From Stenopsyche tienmushanensis (lineage: Eukaryota > Arthropoda > Insecta > Trichoptera > Stenopsychidae), in the NCBI GenBank assembly GCA_008973525.1, contig WACJ01000083.1, positions 1,054,001 to 1,118,000 of the forward strand: 64,000 nucleotides of DNA. The letters run 5' to 3'. The translations under genes and the position numbers were made by a program. Below, in pieces: positions 62,973 through 64,000 of the stretch. The notes under the pieces were generated by a model. The model made no database searches. It had not been told where the DNA came from and saw only the letters and a program-made list of their open reading frames with translations. The first letter of the stretch is position 1. Every line of letters starts with the position of its first letter.

Positions 62973-62980
62973 CTTATATA
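62973..62980 (-). promoter_or_regulatory. apolpp: Apolipophorin TATA box
   Basis: TATATAAGG on the minus strand, about 125 bp upstream of the ATG at 62850. This places transcription start near 62950 and leaves a 5' UTR of about 100 nt. Confidence 0.6.
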
Positions 62981-63296
62981 GGTTGGCATGTAATGAGGTG
63001 GGGGGGTTGCTGATAAGCTTCGTACGTCGATGACTTTGGAAGAAGGTCTCTGTGAAAATAATATGTCAGCAAAACGAGGAGAAAGGGCACCGTCATTCAA
63101 TATACCAGCTCTAGATCCGCCTATGATTTTTCAAAAAAAAAAAAAAATATTAATCATATTAAATTGAGCGATCAACGACTTTATTATAAAGCTCAAATAA
63201 CTCTTAAATAAAAAAAATGGCGCCAAAATTAATAGCTGCATAATATAATATGAGATGTAATTAAGTCACAAAAAGCACATTAACAATTTATAAAAA

Positions 63297-63535
63297 ATAG
63301 TCTCTGTTCGTATGTAATGTGCTGCCAAACGGTTCATCAGGTTGCGATAAAGCTTCGTCCACTTATTGCCAAGAATTACGCAAATAACATAGGTATAGTC
63401 TAGTATTAAAAAAAACAATGTTTGTTTGTCCTTATTCAATGCGCCTCCATACCGTTCATCCGATTGCGATAAAATTTTGTCAATTTACTGTTTACACTTG
63501 CAGAAATAATATGAGCATAGTAAAATTATTCTTTA
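63297..63535. repeat. Third copy of the inverted-repeat element
   Basis: Diverged match to 25947-26170: TCTGTTCGTATGTAATGTGC, then GCGATAAAGCTTCGTCCACT, then CCGTTCATCCGATTGCGATA. Shows the element is dispersed and not private to gene A. Confidence 0.7.
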
Positions 63536-63943
63536 GGGTTAGGAGTTAAGTCGGTCTTCGAGTCGAGAGCAAGTATGCATATGCTTTTAGATCTCAACTC
63601 TTCGGTCTGCGCTACACGTAAACTGAAGTAATAAACCACGTACTACGTTTCTTTTCAAATAATTATTAAGCGCTTATGGCATTGCAACGCATGCTGAGTA
63701 TTCGCTACAATAAAAATCATTTGTGCTTCCATAGGAACGCTTATACAATGAAAAAATGCCAAAAACATAACAATTGTATACATCAAGACTTTGAAGACTT
63801 GGGTTTAATTGGTTAGCCATTCAAATAGACGTTTAGGGTGAATATGCTTAATATATTTTGGCTATAGATTTGGATCTCTTGTTGTATTGCAAGCATGTTT
63901 AATTATTTGTGTGTGTGTTGTCATTTGTCACATATAATGAAAT

Positions 63944-64000
63944 GTCGGCACTGTACCTATCACTTTGGACTGAAAGCGTTGCAGAATGTCAATATTGGAG
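63944..64000 (-). mobile_element. Second jockey-like copy, cut by the window edge
   Basis: Matches 16565-16620 (ACTGAAAGCGTTGCAGAATG then TCAATATTGGAG), the 3' coding end of the jockey-like element. Confidence 0.65.

Overview
This window is a piece of an AT-rich, intron-rich insect nuclear genome. Three things place it there: a complete apolipophorin (lipophorin precursor) gene, arthropod-type pacifastin inhibitor domains, and many relics of mariner, Tigger/pogo, hAT and jockey-type elements. The apolipophorin gene has about 57 coding exons, which argues against an intron-poor group such as higher flies. I cannot name the order.

Layout. (1) 1-3342, minus strand: threonyl-tRNA synthetase, running off the left edge, with a possible mitochondrial-type alternative first exon at 6066-6143. 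(2) 6814-12515, plus: a complete 12-exon Fem-1 protein (about 660 aa), the substrate receptor of a cullin-2 ubiquitin ligase. It and the synthetase are divergent and share a roughly 0.6-kb promoter gap. (3) 12.5-20.5 kb: mostly transposon relics (hAT, jockey, mariner, SINE). (4) 20.6-37.3 kb, plus: three tandem paralogous genes (called A, B and C here) for secreted, cysteine-rich proteins built from Ascaris-type trypsin-inhibitor-like (TIL) and pacifastin domains. Each starts with a short phase-1 signal-peptide exon behind a similar TATA-plus-GTCAYCCT promoter. (5) 38.4-62.9 kb, minus: the apolipophorin gene. I assembled all 57 coding exons by hand; splice phases agree throughout and give about 3325 aa, with signal peptide, lipid-transfer N-terminus, RDKR furin site and von Willebrand D domain. 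(6) 62.9-64 kb: repeats and the edge of a second jockey copy.

The most interesting part is the TIL/pacifastin cluster. Its domains lose cysteines in pairs that match the known disulfides: TIL forms with 8 and 6 cysteines instead of 10, and pacifastin forms with 4 instead of 6. That suggests inhibitor scaffolds stripped of their reactive-loop bonds and put to another structural or binding use. Gene B also has two alternative terminal exons carrying paralogous copies of a ~100-aa domain I do not recognise.

Single-base shifts break otherwise well-formed exons in threonyl-tRNA synthetase (two) and in the gene A signal exon (one). Because every other junction fits, assembly indels are a likely explanation, but this needs reads or RNA to settle. 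All gene models come from reading splice sites and protein families by eye; nothing was aligned or searched.
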